Shown: piece after piece, positions 36,603 to 48,539 of the stretch | Layout: each line of letters opens with the position of its first letter | Position numbering within the stretch: the first letter of the stretch is position 1 | Made by a program: the position numbers and the translations under genes | Notes under the pieces: generated by a model | Database searches by the model: none | The model's input: the letters and a program-made list of their open reading frames with translations, nothing else | Told to the model about the DNA's origin: nothing | Source: Triticum aestivum | Lineage: Eukaryota > Streptophyta > Magnoliopsida > Poales > Poaceae | Assembly (NCBI RefSeq): GCF_018294505.1 | Contig: NC_057810.1 | Span: forward strand, 205,610,113-205,674,112 | DNA length: 64,000 bases | Direction of reading: 5' to 3'

Positions 36603-37931
36603 TCACTTTCTTTTTATGCCATCAATGCTGGGGTGTCCATGCTGAGCCTCCTTAATCTTTTCAATCAGAGTAGGCTGTATTTCCAAATTCAACACACTGC
36701 CTTCGGTGACCATTATTAGGTTGAGTTTGGCAAATTCCTGCTGAAATTCTGGTCTTAAATTTGGTATGCTGTCGTTGCCCGAGCTGGGGTTCCGACTAAG
36801 GGCATCTGCCACTACATTTGCTTTTCCTGGATGATAGTGGATTCCAACATCATAATCCTTCACTAATTCCAACCAGCGTCGTTGTCGTAAATTGAGTTCC
36901 GGCTGTGTGAAAATATACTTGAGGCTCTTATGGTCTGTGTATATTTCACAACGATTTCCAAGTAGAAAGTGTCTCCATTGTTTGAGTGCATGGATGACAG
37001 CTGCCAACTCCAGGTCTTGAGTAGGATAATTTTCTTCATGCTTGCGAAGTTTTCTGGAGACATACGCAACTACCTTGCCTTCTTGCATCAATACGCATCC
37101 GAGGCCCTTCCGGGATGCGTCACAATACACCTCAAAATTCTTGTGTATGTCTGACTCAATTAATACTGGTGATGTTGTTAATTTCCTTTTTAGTTCTTGG
37201 AAGCTTTTCTCACAAGCTTCCGTCCATTCAAACTTCTTGTCTTTCTTGAGTAACTGCGTCATTGGCTTTGCTATGATGGAGAATCTTTCAATAAATCTTC
37301 GGTAGTATCCTGCCATTCCCAAGAAACTTCGTACGTCCGTTACGCTGGCTGGTGGTTTCCAGCCAAGTACGGCCTTGACCTTTTCCGGGTCTACTGCAAT
37401 ACCTTCTTGGGTCAGTACGTGGCCCAGAAAACCCACCTGTCTTAGCCAAAATTCACATTTGCTGAACTTGGCGTACAGTTGATGTTTCCTGAGTTCTCCT
37501 AGTACAATTCTGAGATGTTCAGCGTGCTCCTCTGGTGTCTTGGAGTATATCAGAATATCATCGATGAATACCACAACAAACTTGTCCATAAACTTCATAA
37601 ATACTTTGTTCATGAGGTGAGAAAAATATGCGGGGGCGTTTGTTAGTCCAAATGGCATTACTGTGAACTCATACAGTCCATATCTTGAGGTGAAGGCTGT
37701 CTTGGGGATATCTTCTGTTCGCACTTTTAATTGATGGTATCCCGACCTTAAGTCAATTTTTGAGAAAACTTTGGCCTGAGCGAGCTGATCAAATAAATCA
37801 TTTATCCGTGGCATTGGGTATTTGTTCTTGATTGTGACCATGTTAAGTGCTCGATAGTCTATACACAATCTCAGTGTCCCATCCTTTTTCTTGGCAAATA
37901 AAATTGGTGAACCCCAAGGTGAGGAACTGGC
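36603..37931 (-). pseudogene. pol: Element B reverse transcriptase and RNase H
   Basis: The frame is open from after the TGA at 37934-37932 to 36603. RT motifs: [47 protein letters not shown] and the catalytic FIDD in [13 protein letters not shown] (an F in place of the usual Y of YxDD). The connection is [18 protein letters not shown]. RNase H has [20 protein letters not shown] (first Asp), the [11 protein letters not shown]lu region and [11 protein letters not shown]. It is followed by [14 protein letters not shown]. The stop at 37934-37932 (TGA before ASSSPWGSP) sits where Arg is usual. Confidence 0.88.
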
Positions 37932-38588
37932 TCATATGTATCCTTTGTCCAATAATTCTTTTATTTGCTTCTTCAATTCTACCAACTCGGATGGTGCCAT
38001 TCTGTATGGTTTCTTGTAAATTGGAGCGGTTCCGGGTGCTAGCTCAATGCTGAATTCTATCTCTCGGTCTGGTGGCATGCCTGGTAGTTCTTCGGGAAAT
38101 ACGTCTGGAAATTCACACACTACTGGAACCTTGCTTAACTCAGAAACGTCCACCTTGTTTAACCTCGGTTGCCGAGATATTTGTCTTTCTTTGGCTGAAA
38201 CCTTTATTGTCTTCCCGTGATGGTGGGTGAGAATTACGGTCCGGTTGAAGCAGTCAATAAAACCTTTGTTGGTGGTTAACCAATCCATCCCTAGGATGAC
38301 ATCCAGTCCTTTATTTTCCAGTACAATAAGGTTGGCGTAAAACTTCAATCCTTCAAATTCAATAACCACACCATGGCAGTAACTCTGAGTCACTTGCTTA
38401 ATCCCAAGGGATTTGATGATCATGGATTTTTCCAAGGGAAGCATCGAAATATTATTTTGCAAAGCAAAACTCTTCGAAATGAATGAGTGAGAAGCTCCAG
38501 AATCAAACAAAACCATGGCAGGTATTGTGTTGATAGGGAATGTACCGAGTACGATATCTGTGGCGTTCCGTGCTTCCTCTTTGGTCAC
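37932..38588 (-). pseudogene. pol: Element B aspartic protease and RT N-terminus
   Basis: In frame with gag and RT. AMVLFDSGASHSFISKSFA is the retropepsin active site (DSG), and DVILGMDWLTTNKGFIDC is the conserved second part. The linker VCEFPDVFPEELPGMPPDRE leads into the RT. It ends at an in-frame TGA (37934-37932). Confidence 0.85.
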
Positions 38589-39650
38589 GTGGTTTAGATG
38601 ACCCTTCCTGTGGTTGTTATTGGGGTTGAAATTGTTTCGCTTGGGTGCTGAATTATTGCCACTATTGTTAGGCTTTGGGGTTGAGTTCCTTGGCTTGGGG
38701 CACTGCTTGGCATAGTGCCCTTCTTCTCCACAAGCGCATCAAGTAACGCCTGGGCGATATGTGAACTCCTTGTCCCTTGCATGGAAATTCTTGATTGGGC
38801 ATGAAATATTCGTCATGGGTTTGTGTGTCCCACCTTTCTGAAAATCCGTCTAGCTTCGGTGGTTTCGAGCCTGAGCAGTCTGGTTCCTTTTGCGTTTGCG
38901 GAAATCCTCCAAGCTGCGTCGCTCATTTTCCAAGGTAATCGCCTTATCCACCAGTGTCTTGAAATCTAGGAAAGTGTGCACAACCAACTGGCATCTAAGC
39001 GCGGGTGCCAGGCCTTCCAAGAATTTTTCCATCTTCTTGCTTTCAGTCATACGCTCTTCGTTGGCGTAGCGAGACAGCAGAGTAAACTGGCTGTTGTATT
39101 CTGACACCGTCATGGTCCTTTGTTTGAGGTCATCAAATTCTCTCTTCTTGATCTTCATAACACTTTTAGGAATGTGTGCCCCACGAAAACCTTCTTTGAA
39201 TTCCTCCCAGGTTATTTCATTTTCGTTGGGGTGCATGTGTAGGAAATTTTCCCACCATGATGCAGCTGCTCCAGTGAGATAGTGCGGTGCATATAGTACT
39301 TTCTCACGGTCTGAACACTGTGCAATAACTAATTTTCTTTCCATGTCTCGAAGCCAGTCGTCGGCCTCAAGAGGTTTGTCAGTATGAGAAAATGTTGGGG
39401 GACGCGTCTTCTGTAGCTCAGACAACTTGGATTGCTGTTGATGCTGTCCACGGTGATTTCCCATATTGATGACTTGGTTCATCATTTCCTGATGTTGTTG
39501 CTGACTCTGTTCATAAAGGCGACATACTTGGGTAAATGTTGTTTCACTGTCCTGTTGACTTGACTGCCCCTGTGTGAAATTGTTGTTTGGTGGTGTGCCA
39601 TAATTTTCCTCTGGCGGAATTGGCATGGAGCACGTCCAAGGACGAGACAT
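38589..39650 (-). pseudogene. gag: Element B Gag
   Basis: Starts MSRPWTCSMPIPPEENYG at 39650 and is open to a TAG at 38850 (266 codons). The glutamine-rich N-terminal part is followed by a typical retrotrans_gag core (DDWLRDMERKLVIAQCSDRE, ASWWENFLHM, EEFKEGFRGAHIP, KMEKFLEGLAPALR). The zinc knuckle CACGEEGHYAKQC (near 38740) lies after two stops. The TGA at 38741-38739 falls where the first Cys of the CX2CX4HX4C knuckle should be. Gag, protease and RT share one frame, so the parent was one long gag-pol polyprotein. Confidence 0.85.
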
Positions 39651-40221
39651 CTTTCACTCTGGGGATATATTTTGTAAAACTTGTAAGAAATGAAATTGAG
39701 TCGCAACAGACAATAAATTCACAAATACGGAAATTTTAAAAGCTCCAGAATTTTTCAAGAAAAATAAACAATTTCGCACGGAGAAGGACTATTACACATC
39801 TTACACGCAAGCAGTAATAATACATCACTCAGGATATGCGTACATATTCCTGACATGTTATTTAGGCTAGTGCACTTCTCCAAACCCTACATGATGTGCG
39901 AACAAGCTACTTCTCACAACCTATGTACATATAAACATATAGCACAAGTCGGCACATCGCATGGCGGCTAAGCGTACTCAGTCGGAGGGTGAGGCGTAGT
40001 GAGGCGGGGGACTCAACTTCCTCCTTGCTAATAGGCTCCAGACGTGAAGCGCTGCGCTGAGCTGGTGGAGCGGGTGCCATAGGCGGAGTAACATGAATAG
40101 GAGTGGGCGCAATAGGTGGTGTAGAACGAACTGGAGTGGGTGCAATGACTTGGTTGAACTCCTCGGTGGTAGGCAGGTGACGAGCAGTGGCGAGAATGGT
40201 AGGTGAATGAGATGCCGAGGA

Positions 40222-40763
40222 CTAGATGAAAGTCAACGGTGGAGCGGTGTGCAGTAGCTCCCTCCTGTTGGCAGCACAGCCATGGACTGAGTCCATGCGG
40301 GCAGCTACAAGGTTGTCCACCATGCTGTCGAAGGCTGCCTCCAGAGCTCGGAGGTACTCGACAAGCATCTCAAAGGCCTCGTCTCGCTCTCCTCTGGGCA
40401 AGCGAATGAGTAATGACAGGTGTATGGCATGTGGCATGGAAGGTAGCGGTAGCGACGAGTCTTCATTGAAGGAAGAACATCCCGGAGACGAGCTATCGCC
40501 TCACGGGCAGCCATCTGCATAGCATGCCTCTCCGTAGGCATGGCTCTCCCCAAGAACCGGAAGCGGCGTAACTCAACACGCCCTCCCTTGAATTGCACCG
40601 TGGCCTGGTGCATGGTCAGACTGTCGTTGATCTTGTGTGGGTAGAGTGTGAAGACTGGGCGCACTGATGGCCCCATCGCGACCTGGACGATGAAGGAGAG
40701 GAGCTTGACGAACCCCTCAGGCACGTTGGCGAACACCTGTGACTCACAGTCATTGCCAGCCAT
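40222..40763 (-). pseudogene. Element B ORF0 between 5' LTR and gag, unknown product
   Basis: A frame begins MAGNDCESQVFANVPEGFVK at 40763, just after the primer site. It continues through TVQFKGGRVELRRFRFLGRA and TERHAMQMAAREAIARLRDV. A shift near 40400 moves it to a frame with GERDEAFEMLVEYLRALEAA, ending at a TAG at 40222. Sense codons go on beyond that stop in the same frame, so the original may have reached about 39930. I do not recognise the family. The strand-strand-helix order and the AA..AI..LR helix are reminiscent of a double-stranded RNA-binding fold, but that is a weak guess. Most Gypsy elements lack such an upstream ORF. Confidence 0.45.
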
Positions 40764-40912
40764 CTACAAAAGTAGGCAAAAATTCTGAATGGTCAGATCA
40801 TAAATTTATGCTGACTGTCAGAAAATGACTACATTTGTAAAAATATGAATGAACTCTACTATGCTAATAACCTATTAGCGATCGCACCTAGTGGTTTCCT
40901 ACAGTCAGCCTG

Positions 40913-40924
40913 GCTCTGGTACCA
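40913..40924 (-). other. Primer binding site of element B
   Basis: TGGTACCAGAGC on minus, initiator Met tRNA type (one base different from the usual TGGTATCAGAGC). Four bases separate it from the LTR. Confidence 0.8.
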
Positions 40925-40928
40925 AGTT

Positions 40929-43900
40929 TGTCACGACCGGTTTTTCAATAAAATACTTATTGAGAAATCGATCTCTTGATTCCAGTATAGGAAGAGTTAT
41001 CCTTACTGGTAGACAAATACTTGAATACAGGAGGCCAGTAGCATCAAATATATTACAGGATTGAGCTGAGGTTGCTCAACAATTTATTACAAACACGCCG
41101 TATTGTACATAAGGGCGGTTATGACACGGGGGTGTGGTGACATGCTACTAACTCAAGATAAAAGTGGTGGTGGATAACTTGACTCCTAAACTGGCAGCTC
41201 ATCGAGCGTCGAGGTGAGGCTCGATGAATTTATTTCTGGGGTAGCGGAAGCGGATATAATACAGTGACCAAATCAAGGATCACACAGGACTGACTGGGAC
41301 TCCTCTAGGCGTCGGACTCGCTATCGAACTCTTCATCCATGAGATCGCCTTCATCAACATATGGCCAAATCAACAAGCCATGTGAGTACTTTGAAAGTAC
41401 TCGCAAGACAGTTCGGACAAAAGATATAACAAATGCATGCGTGAATGCGTCATGAGCAAAAATAATAATGCTCATTCAAATGATAAATGTTTGCACGACA
41501 TGATCAGTAAAGAGGAAGTCGGGTGGTAGTCCTCCCGAAATCCCAACAAACAACTGAAGACCGATCGGGTGTCTGGAGCGACGCCTCAAAAGGTAAACAA
41601 ATAAATAATCATGCCGCAGTCGGGCATCTAAGCGACACCACATAAAGGGCTTATATTGAAAAGTAAATGACAAGCATGCCATAGTCGGACATTTGAGCGA
41701 CATCACACAAAGGGCTTAATCAAAAGTAAATAACAAGAGTGCCATAATCGGACGCTTGAGTGACATTGCAGAAAGGGCTTATCTCGAAAGTAAATAACAA
41801 GTGTGCCACAGTCGGACGTCTGAGCGACATCACAGAAAGGGCTTATATGAAATGTAAATAACAAGTGTGCCACAGTCGGACGTCTGAGCGACATCACAGA
41901 AAGGGCTTATATCAAAAGTAAATAACAAGTGTGCCACAGTCAGACGTCTAAGCGACATCACTGAAAGGGCTTATATCAAAAGTAAATAACAGGTTAGTCC
42001 ATCCACAAGAATAAACTTTTAACCGGACTTAACACTCATGTGGTTCACTGGAGTTTTGTCACTGGGACTAACATTTGACAAGATAAGATGAACATAGTAC
42101 TTGGACATGTACAAGATGATTCAAAGGATTTTTTTTGACTCTGCAGAGTTTGTACTAATTGTCCACTGCCAACGGATTTCCATAGTCACGAAAGACTAGT
42201 TCTGTTTACGGTATTTTGGTAGAAACACATCTAACCAGTACACACCCATTCCACCTCACGATGCTAGGAATCACCCTAGACAACGTCCAAGAAAAACTTT
42301 GAGACGGGGAGGTCACAACCTCGAATAGCATGGGATCAAATTTCTATACGCGCGCTCTAAGCGGTGCCCCCCTCTCGGTCCCAACCGGAAACACCCATGC
42401 CCCCTGACCGGATGACGGGCTTTAATCCAGGGCCATGGAACCCTCATCACAGCCTCTCTATTTGGTGTGTACCAGGAAAACGGTTTGCAACTTACTAAGC
42501 CATATTCCTTGCGGAAAACATATGGTAGTACAAGAAGGAAAACGAATGGGAACGTGACCTGATTCACGTTGATACTGAAGTCAAATGGTCTGGCATAAGA
42601 CTGGCATGCTACAACACTGCCATCTTACCCATTCTCATGCCATCACATGGCCATGCAAGCTTGTATCCAACAACATATGGATTTTCGAAACTCACTTGCC
42701 TCATCTTTGCATGAAATATAACATTTAACGAAATGCTCATAAACATGCCATGAAACTACTAAATGCAAACATGCAACAACCACTCATCATATCAAAAGTT
42801 CAAACATGCTTTCCTGGTTTGGAATAGTCGGAGTCTAACTTGGCGAAGTTCGCGGCTCCGTCACCTCCTCCGGTATCTACGTTATAAGAAAAATATGCAC
42901 TTAACATAAATACCGCGAGTGCATATAAAAGTGTTCCAAATATTTTTCAAATAATTATGACAAAAAACTAGACAGAAAAATAAAGATGACAGAAAAAGAA
43001 TCAATCAAAAATCAGTTTCCGTTTAAAAGTTATAAAGGTTTTGAAACCAGGGACTCATCTGTAACGAAACAGAAAGTTTCCACGTGGTCAACTGATAAAA
43101 CAGAAAACAATTCGAAAAAAGCAAATACTGACGAGGGGGTCCCACCCGTCAGGTTTAAATTTTCAAAGGGGAGAAACAGGGCTTGTCGGCGCCCGAGAGC
43201 TGCGGTGATCGCCGGCGGCGATCCACGGCGATTTAGGGTGATCGGAGAGTACCTACATGCTCAGGGTGTCCTTCTGCATCGGTGGGTGGTGGTGGTGGTC
43301 CTTGGCAAGCACCACGTCGGCGGCGGTCCTTGCTCCGGCGGACGGCGGCTCGGGTGGAGTTGGATCTCGTCGGGGAGGGCTACGGAGGTCAAATTGGAGT
43401 CGGGGTTAGATCACTGGGTTCCCGAGGAGGCTACTGATGACCTTTGGGCGGCGAGGGTTCCCGAGGAGTGTATCGAGCTGGTGGCCGAGGCGGATCAGGG
43501 CGGCCGGAGTTGGGGGAGGAGACCTCCTCGAGGTCCTCCTAGTGGCTTGGCGGGGTACTGGTGGGGTGTAGTGGTGGTGCGTGCTCGAGAACGAGCTCGG
43601 GGCTCCATTTTATAGGCGATCCGAGGCGGTGGCTGAGAACGGGGATCTCCGGCGATGGTTACGGCGTCGCAGTGCTTGGTCAGGGAGATTAGGCGGTTGA
43701 TCATCGACGTGAAGGTCCACGGGCTCCATTTAGCATCTGACCTTGGCTGGATCGGGCGTGCTGGCTGGTTTCGGCAGAACGGGGCGGCGCGGGCCCGTTA
43801 GCGGCAGAGGGCACGCCCTGTGCTTGCCGGGCCATGGCGACGGTGCTGCGGTGTGCACTGGCATGCATGAAGCCACGCGGAGGGCTAGGGAGCATTGGGC

Positions 43901-44912
43901 GGTGCAGAACGGCGTAGCGAGCCGGTGCTGGCTCCGTTTCGCCGCCACGGGTGGATCTGCCACCGCAGAAGCTGCCGGCGTCGGCGATGCTCGCCGCCAC
44001 CGACACCTGCATCCGTCCAAGCGGGCGTGCGGTGCTCTGGCCAGGGAGAAAGGGCTGTGGGCAACGCGCCAGTGTGCACGGGTGGTCGATGACAGGTCAC
44101 TGACGAAAAACGACACTGAAGATACTCTGAACTCTGAATTTTTACTGAAAGTGCACAGGAACAGTGTCGGCCAAGTGTTTGATGAAATGATTCGAGCATG
44201 AGAAAAATTTATCTGGGGCTGATCTTTGGTGTGGTGGTCTCTCAAAGTACCTGGGGGCTGCCTGAATTTTGGTGGAATGTTTGGGGAAAGGAAAATATGA
44301 ATTTCATCAAAAATGATGAATCTGGTCCAAACTTGCAAAGGTTGAAACTTGAAATTTTTGAACAGAGAAAGAGTGGATCTTGATGGTTCTAGGTTGTGGG
44401 TGCTAGAGACTATCCAGACGAGTTGGTTTGAGATCAAAACTCAAAGGGAATTAGGCACTTGCTTTGCAAATCACCTAGGCTTAAAATAAATGACAGAATT
44501 GTTTTGGGAAATAAAATAAATGAAATAAAATCCAAAAATGGATTTAACTTGTTGGGACAGAATGTTTGGATTGCCCCAAAGTGGAGGGAGGGGTTTTGGG
44601 AGAATTTACCACAAGAGGCATGGTAAAACCAAGGATGGTTCAAAACAAAGGAGTAGCTCCAAAATCTTTAGGGTTTTCTTTTCTTTTTAAAAGAAAATAA
44701 ATTCCAAGAAATGTTTTGAGAAGGGAAACTCAGAAGAAAGGTCTTTAATAACCAAATACCAGGGTTGCAGAGAATGCAACAAAAAACAAAGCCCTTGCCA
44801 AGGGAAAAAGTTTTTTTTGAGAGAGAGAGGTTTAGGAAGGATTTAAATGACCTTCTTCAAACCAAGCAAGGCTTTTGCTGAAAACAAAAACAAAATTTTT
44901 TGGAGTGTGACA
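40929..44912 (-). repeat. 5' LTR of element B
   Basis: Reads TGTCACGACCGG...AGTGTGACA on +, 3984 bp. It has the tandem array (41600-41995), a GC-rich block (about 43190-44110) and a TATA element at 43614-43607 on minus. It differs from the 3' LTR at many scattered bases and a few short indels. Confidence 0.9.
41600..41995. repeat. 64-bp tandem repeat, six units, in the 5' LTR of B
   Basis: Same unit as at 31905-32293. Motif starts near 41612, 41677, 41740, 41803, 41867 and 41931. Unit number is the same in both LTRs. Confidence 0.9.
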
Positions 44913-44917
44913 TATCC

Positions 44918-45714
44918 ACCATGTATATATCGTGTGACAAGGTAGTAGTCTCGCGCCCTAGAGATTCTGGAGCTTCTCCTGCATCGGCGTCCATACTGTC
45001 GATGTCTTCAGAGTCGAGGTCAAGAACGTCGGTTAAATCATTGATCGTGGCGATGAAGTGGGTGGTGGGTGGGCAGCGAATTCCTTCATCCCCTGCTTCC
45101 CACTCAGGCCGGACGTAGTTCGGTCCAGAGCCTCTTGATAAAGAGAGAGACTTTAATGAGTTCATCATGTCGCCAAAGGGCGAGTGCTGGAAGATGTCCG
45201 CAATAGTAAACTCCATTACCGGAGCCCAGCCTGGCTCGGCTGGCTCGAGGGTGTGCGGACCGGAACCAACAGCCGGATACGAGTCCGGGTGCCCGGGGTT
45301 ACAGGCCTCAACAGAGGTGAGACCTGTGTTCGGCTCCACCGCCGGTGAGCGTGCGACCTACGGGACAAGGTCTACCCCTCCGTCCTTGGGCAACGCAACA
45401 TGTTCTGGATTTAGATCCGGGGCTATTGCAGGGATGATTTTCCGAGCATTGTCCGACAACAGGTCTAGGCCGTGCCTGTCGTGACTGTCCGGCGCTCCTG
45501 GCGCAGGGCCGAATCCGTCGAAGATCAAGTCTCCGTTAATATCCTCCGTGTAGTTCAGGTTTCCGAACCTGATCTGGTGGCCAGGGGCGTAGCTATCGAT
45601 CTGCTCCAGATGGCCAAGCGAATTGGCCCGCAATGCGAAGCCGCCGAACACAAAGATTTTTCCGGGGAGAAAAGTCTCGCCCTGGACCGTGTTGTTGACG
45701 ATTGAAGACGCCAT
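44918..45714 (-). pseudogene. gag: Gag N-terminal part of element C
   Basis: Starts MASSIVNNTVQGETFLPGK at 45714, 48 bases inside the LTR end. It continues KIFVFGGFALRANSLGHLEQ and IDSYAPGHQIRFGNLNYT to a stop at 45358. The frame at 45339-44918 reads through an acidic region (VLDLDSEDIDSMDADAGEAP) to DIYMVDM, where B inserted. Same order as in A and F. The part downstream is at 31225-29406. Confidence 0.75.
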
Positions 45715-45761
45715 CAAGCCTCAAAGCGACGACACAGAGGAACTCTCAATGAAAGCACCAA

Positions 45762-46243
45762 TGTCGGTGTCAAAACCGGCGGATCTCAGGTAGGGGGTCC
45801 CGATCTGTGCGTCTTAGGCTGATGGTAACAGGAAGCAAGGGACACAATGTTTACCCAGGTTTGGGCCCTCTCGATGGAGGTAAAACCCTACTTCCTGCTT
45901 GATTAATATTGAAGATATGAGTAGTACAAGAGTAGATCTACCACGAGATCGTAGAGGCTAAACCCTAAGAGCTAGCCTATGATGGTATGATTGTAATTGT
46001 GATCGGCCTTCTAAGGACCATCCTCTCCGGTTTATATAGACACCGGAGAGGGCTAGGGTTTACATGGAGTCGGTTACAAGGAAGGAAATATAATATCTGG
46101 ATCGCCAAGCTTGTCTTCCATGCAAAGGAGAGTCCCATCCGAACACGGGCTGAAGTCTTGAGTCTTGTATCTTCACGCTTCAATAGTCCGGACGATGTGT
46201 ATAGTCTGGCTGTCCGGATAGCCCCTAATCCAGGACTCCCTCA
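45762..46243 (-). repeat. 5' LTR of element C
   Basis: TGTCGGTGTC...ACTCCCTCA on +, 482 bp. Promoter TATA on minus at 46038-46031. The primer-site-like TTGGTGCTTTCATT (minus) lies at 45761-45748. Confidence 0.9.
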
Positions 46244-46873
46244 GTCGCACCACGCGCCTGGTTGCTCAACCTGCCAGAGTCCTCTGTAGCCTCCTGCGAG
46301 GAGCTGTGCGGCCTCTTCCTCGCATGCTTCGTGACACCGGTGCCCCCCGTTGTTGCAGCTCTCCTAGTTGGCTCGCAGGCGCCACCCTCCGACCGCGACA
46401 TCAAGCAGTTCTACCGACAAGTAAGTGCCGCACAAGCAGCCTCGGGGGCTCCCCCGGGATGGGCGGCGCCCAAGGCTGACCTCACCTTCAGCCCCAAGGA
46501 TCATCCAGCCGCCATGACAGGAGCAGGCACGCTCCTGATGCTTTGCACCCCCACCATCCGCAATGTGGCGGTCACCAAGACCCTCATCGACGGTGGAGCC
46601 GGCCTCAATGTGCTCTCAGCGGAGACATTCGGCATGCTGCACGTGCTCCCCGACCGGTTCCGCCCCACCAAGCCCTTCTCCTGGGTCGGTAATGGCTCCA
46701 CTAGCCCCCTGGGGCAGATCCGCCTCCCCGTCACCTTCGAGACCCGCGAAAACTACCGCACCGAGCTCATCGACTTCGACATCGCCCGGATCGACCTGCC
46801 ATACAACGCAATCCTGGGCTACCCGACCTTGGCCAAGTTCATGGCGGCAACTCACCCAGCTTACAACTCATGA
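46244..46873 (+). pseudogene. Element D: end of gag and aspartic protease
   Basis: The gag frame resumes as APRAWLLNLPESSVASCEEL, but most of the C-terminal gag is missing after GLFLACF, an internal deletion compared with element G. The protease contains KTLIDGGAGLNVLSAETFGM (DGG active site) and DLPYNAILGYPTLAKFMA, the same pattern as the G protease at 61300-61660. Open to 46873. Confidence 0.75.
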
Positions 46874-47700
46874 AGATGCCTGGCAGTAACGGTGTCCTCA
46901 CGGTGGCAGGGGACACCAAAGATGCGGTGCAGACCCTCAAGCTCGCCTTCAGGTCGGCAGCATCCGCGCTACATGATGAGAAAGGGGGTCCTGGGGCCCC
47001 GGAAGCAGCGCCGGCCAAGAAGAAGCAATTGTTCTCCCAAGACCGAGCCGAGACGAAGCAAGTGCTGGTCAGTGAGGAGGGGACAACCAGCACCACCTTC
47101 ACCATAGGAGCTGGCCTTCCTGAGGACCAAGAGAAAGTGTTGGTCAACTTCTTGCGCGCCAACAAGGATGTATTCTCTTGGGAGCCCAAAGATCTGGCTG
47201 GGGTCCCGAGGGGAATAATCGAGATACCACATGAAGGTATGCCCAGACATACGGCCGGTGACGCAGAAGGCCCGCCGCCAGTCCACCGAGAAGCAAGCAT
47301 TTATCATCCAAGAAACCCGCAAGCTGCAGGACGCTGGGGTCATCAAGGAAGTACGATACCCGGAGTGGCTGGCGAACCCCGTTGTTGTCCCCAAGAAAGG
47401 AGGAAAAGAACACCGGGGCTACCTTCCAGCAGCTGATGCATATCACCCCAGGCATGCAGCTCGGGAGAAACGCAGAGGCCTATGTTGATGACATAGTAGT
47501 GAAGTCTCGGTAGGCCAAGACCGTCATAGAAGATCTGGAGGAGACGTTTGCCAATTTGCGCATGGTGGATCTTTGGCTCAATCCCGAGAAGTGTGTATTC
47601 GGGGTTCCCTTTGGCAAGCTGCTGGGCTTCCTGGTGTCACATAGAGGGATTGAGGCCAATCTAGAGAAGGTCAAGGCAATAGAAGAGATGAGCCCCCGCA
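46874..47700 (+). pseudogene. pol: Element D reverse transcriptase, internally deleted
   Basis: Linker and start: NKDVFSWEPKDLAGVPRGII, then in another frame KQAFIIQETRKLQDAGVIKE and PVVVPKKGGKEHRG. The sequence then jumps straight to TFQQLMHITPGMQLGRNAEA and the catalytic YVDD (47481-47492), so the fingers/palm segment between is gone. It ends in LNPEKCVFGVPFGKLLGFLV. A TAG follows VVKSR. Not functional. Confidence 0.75.
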
Positions 47701-48539
47701 GACCCTGAAGGAGATGCAGAAGCTGGCAGGCTGCGTAACCTCGCTTGGGCGCTTCATCTCCAAACTGGGTGAGCGTGCCCTCCCGTTCTTCAGGCTGATG
47801 AAAAGGAAGGAGCCGTTCGAGTGGACCCTAGAGGCAGATGCAGCCTTTCAAGACCTCAAGAGATACCTGACTAACCCACTAGTGATGGTGGCGCCACGCC
47901 CTCTCGAGCCCTTGGTGCTCTATTTGGTAGCCACCCCTCACTTAGCCAGTGCAGCCCTGGTGGCGCTAAGGAAGGAGCGCCATCTAAGGACCCTCAGTAG
48001 GATGCTCAACCTCCAAGCAAGGCACAACACCCTTATGACAACACGCCTGGGGCCTCGACCAACCCAGTGGTCGATGACCCTCCCGAGGCTGCGATTGACC
48101 CCACAGCTGGGGGGGGGCTCGTGAGGACGGACCTCGTGAGACCACTGAAGACCCGCGCCCTCAAGAAGAACAAGACTCCACTGATGCCTCTCCCCTCGTT
48201 GAGCACCCTATCTACTTCGTCAACACGGTGCTGAGGGAGGCACGAGTGCATTACCCCATGCCTCAAAAGCTCTTGCTCGCGCTCCTCGTTGCATCCCAAA
48301 AGCTGCGCCACTACTTCCAAGGCCACCCCATCAAAGTCATTTTGGCATACCTGCTGGAGAGGGTGCTCCGGAGCCTGAACACCGCCGGGCGAGTTGCAGA
48401 ATGGAACATCGAGCTTCAGGCATTCCATCTCAAGTTCAGCACCACCAGGGTCATCAAAGGTGCGGCCCTCGCTGACTTCATGGCCCAGTGGACTGACCTC
48501 CCCTGCCACGGGGTGAGCGAGGACCGCTCCCTCTTACTT
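47701..48539 (+). pseudogene. pol: Element D connection and first RNase H
   Basis: MQKLAGCVTSLGRFISKLGE is the RT-RNase H connection. A degenerate RNase H follows (PLVLYLVATPHLASAALVAL, RVLRSLNTAGRVAEWNIELQ, ALADFMAQWTD). The first catalytic Asp region reads YLVATP rather than a Y-Asp pattern, as expected for the dead first RNase H of Tat-type elements. A frameshift occurs near 47970. Confidence 0.65.

Larger units (their letters stand above)
31231..44912 (-). mobile_element. Chromovirus-type Gypsy element B
   Basis: Long LTRs (31231-35195 and 40929-44912), exact TATCC target duplications (31226-31230 and 44913-44917), and an initiator-Met-type primer site. The internal order on minus is ORF0, gag, zinc knuckle, protease, RT, RNase H, integrase and a decayed chromodomain-like end. 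It inserted into the gag of element C. The single gag-pol frame is broken by three in-frame stops and at least two shifts. It is the innermost element and so probably the youngest of this stack, though its LTRs differ at many visible positions. Confidence 0.9.
23791..46243 (-). mobile_element. Non-autonomous Fatima-like element C, split by element B
   Basis: LTRs are 23791-24272 and 45762-46243 (482 bp each). Target duplications are GTCGT (23786-23790) and GTCGC (46244-46248), one mismatch. The sense strand is minus: gag (45714 down to 29406, interrupted by B at 31231-44912) and protease (28896-29336). The antisense gene is on + at 24800-27711. It has no RT, RNase H or integrase. It sits inside the gag of element D. 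Confidence 0.87.

Noticed and set aside
11497..46243. Firm family names for the elements
   Set aside because: Only the Fatima-like label for the TGAGGGAGTCC...GACACCGACA LTR seemed safe enough to mention. Names for B, D, E and J would be guesses without a repeat database search.
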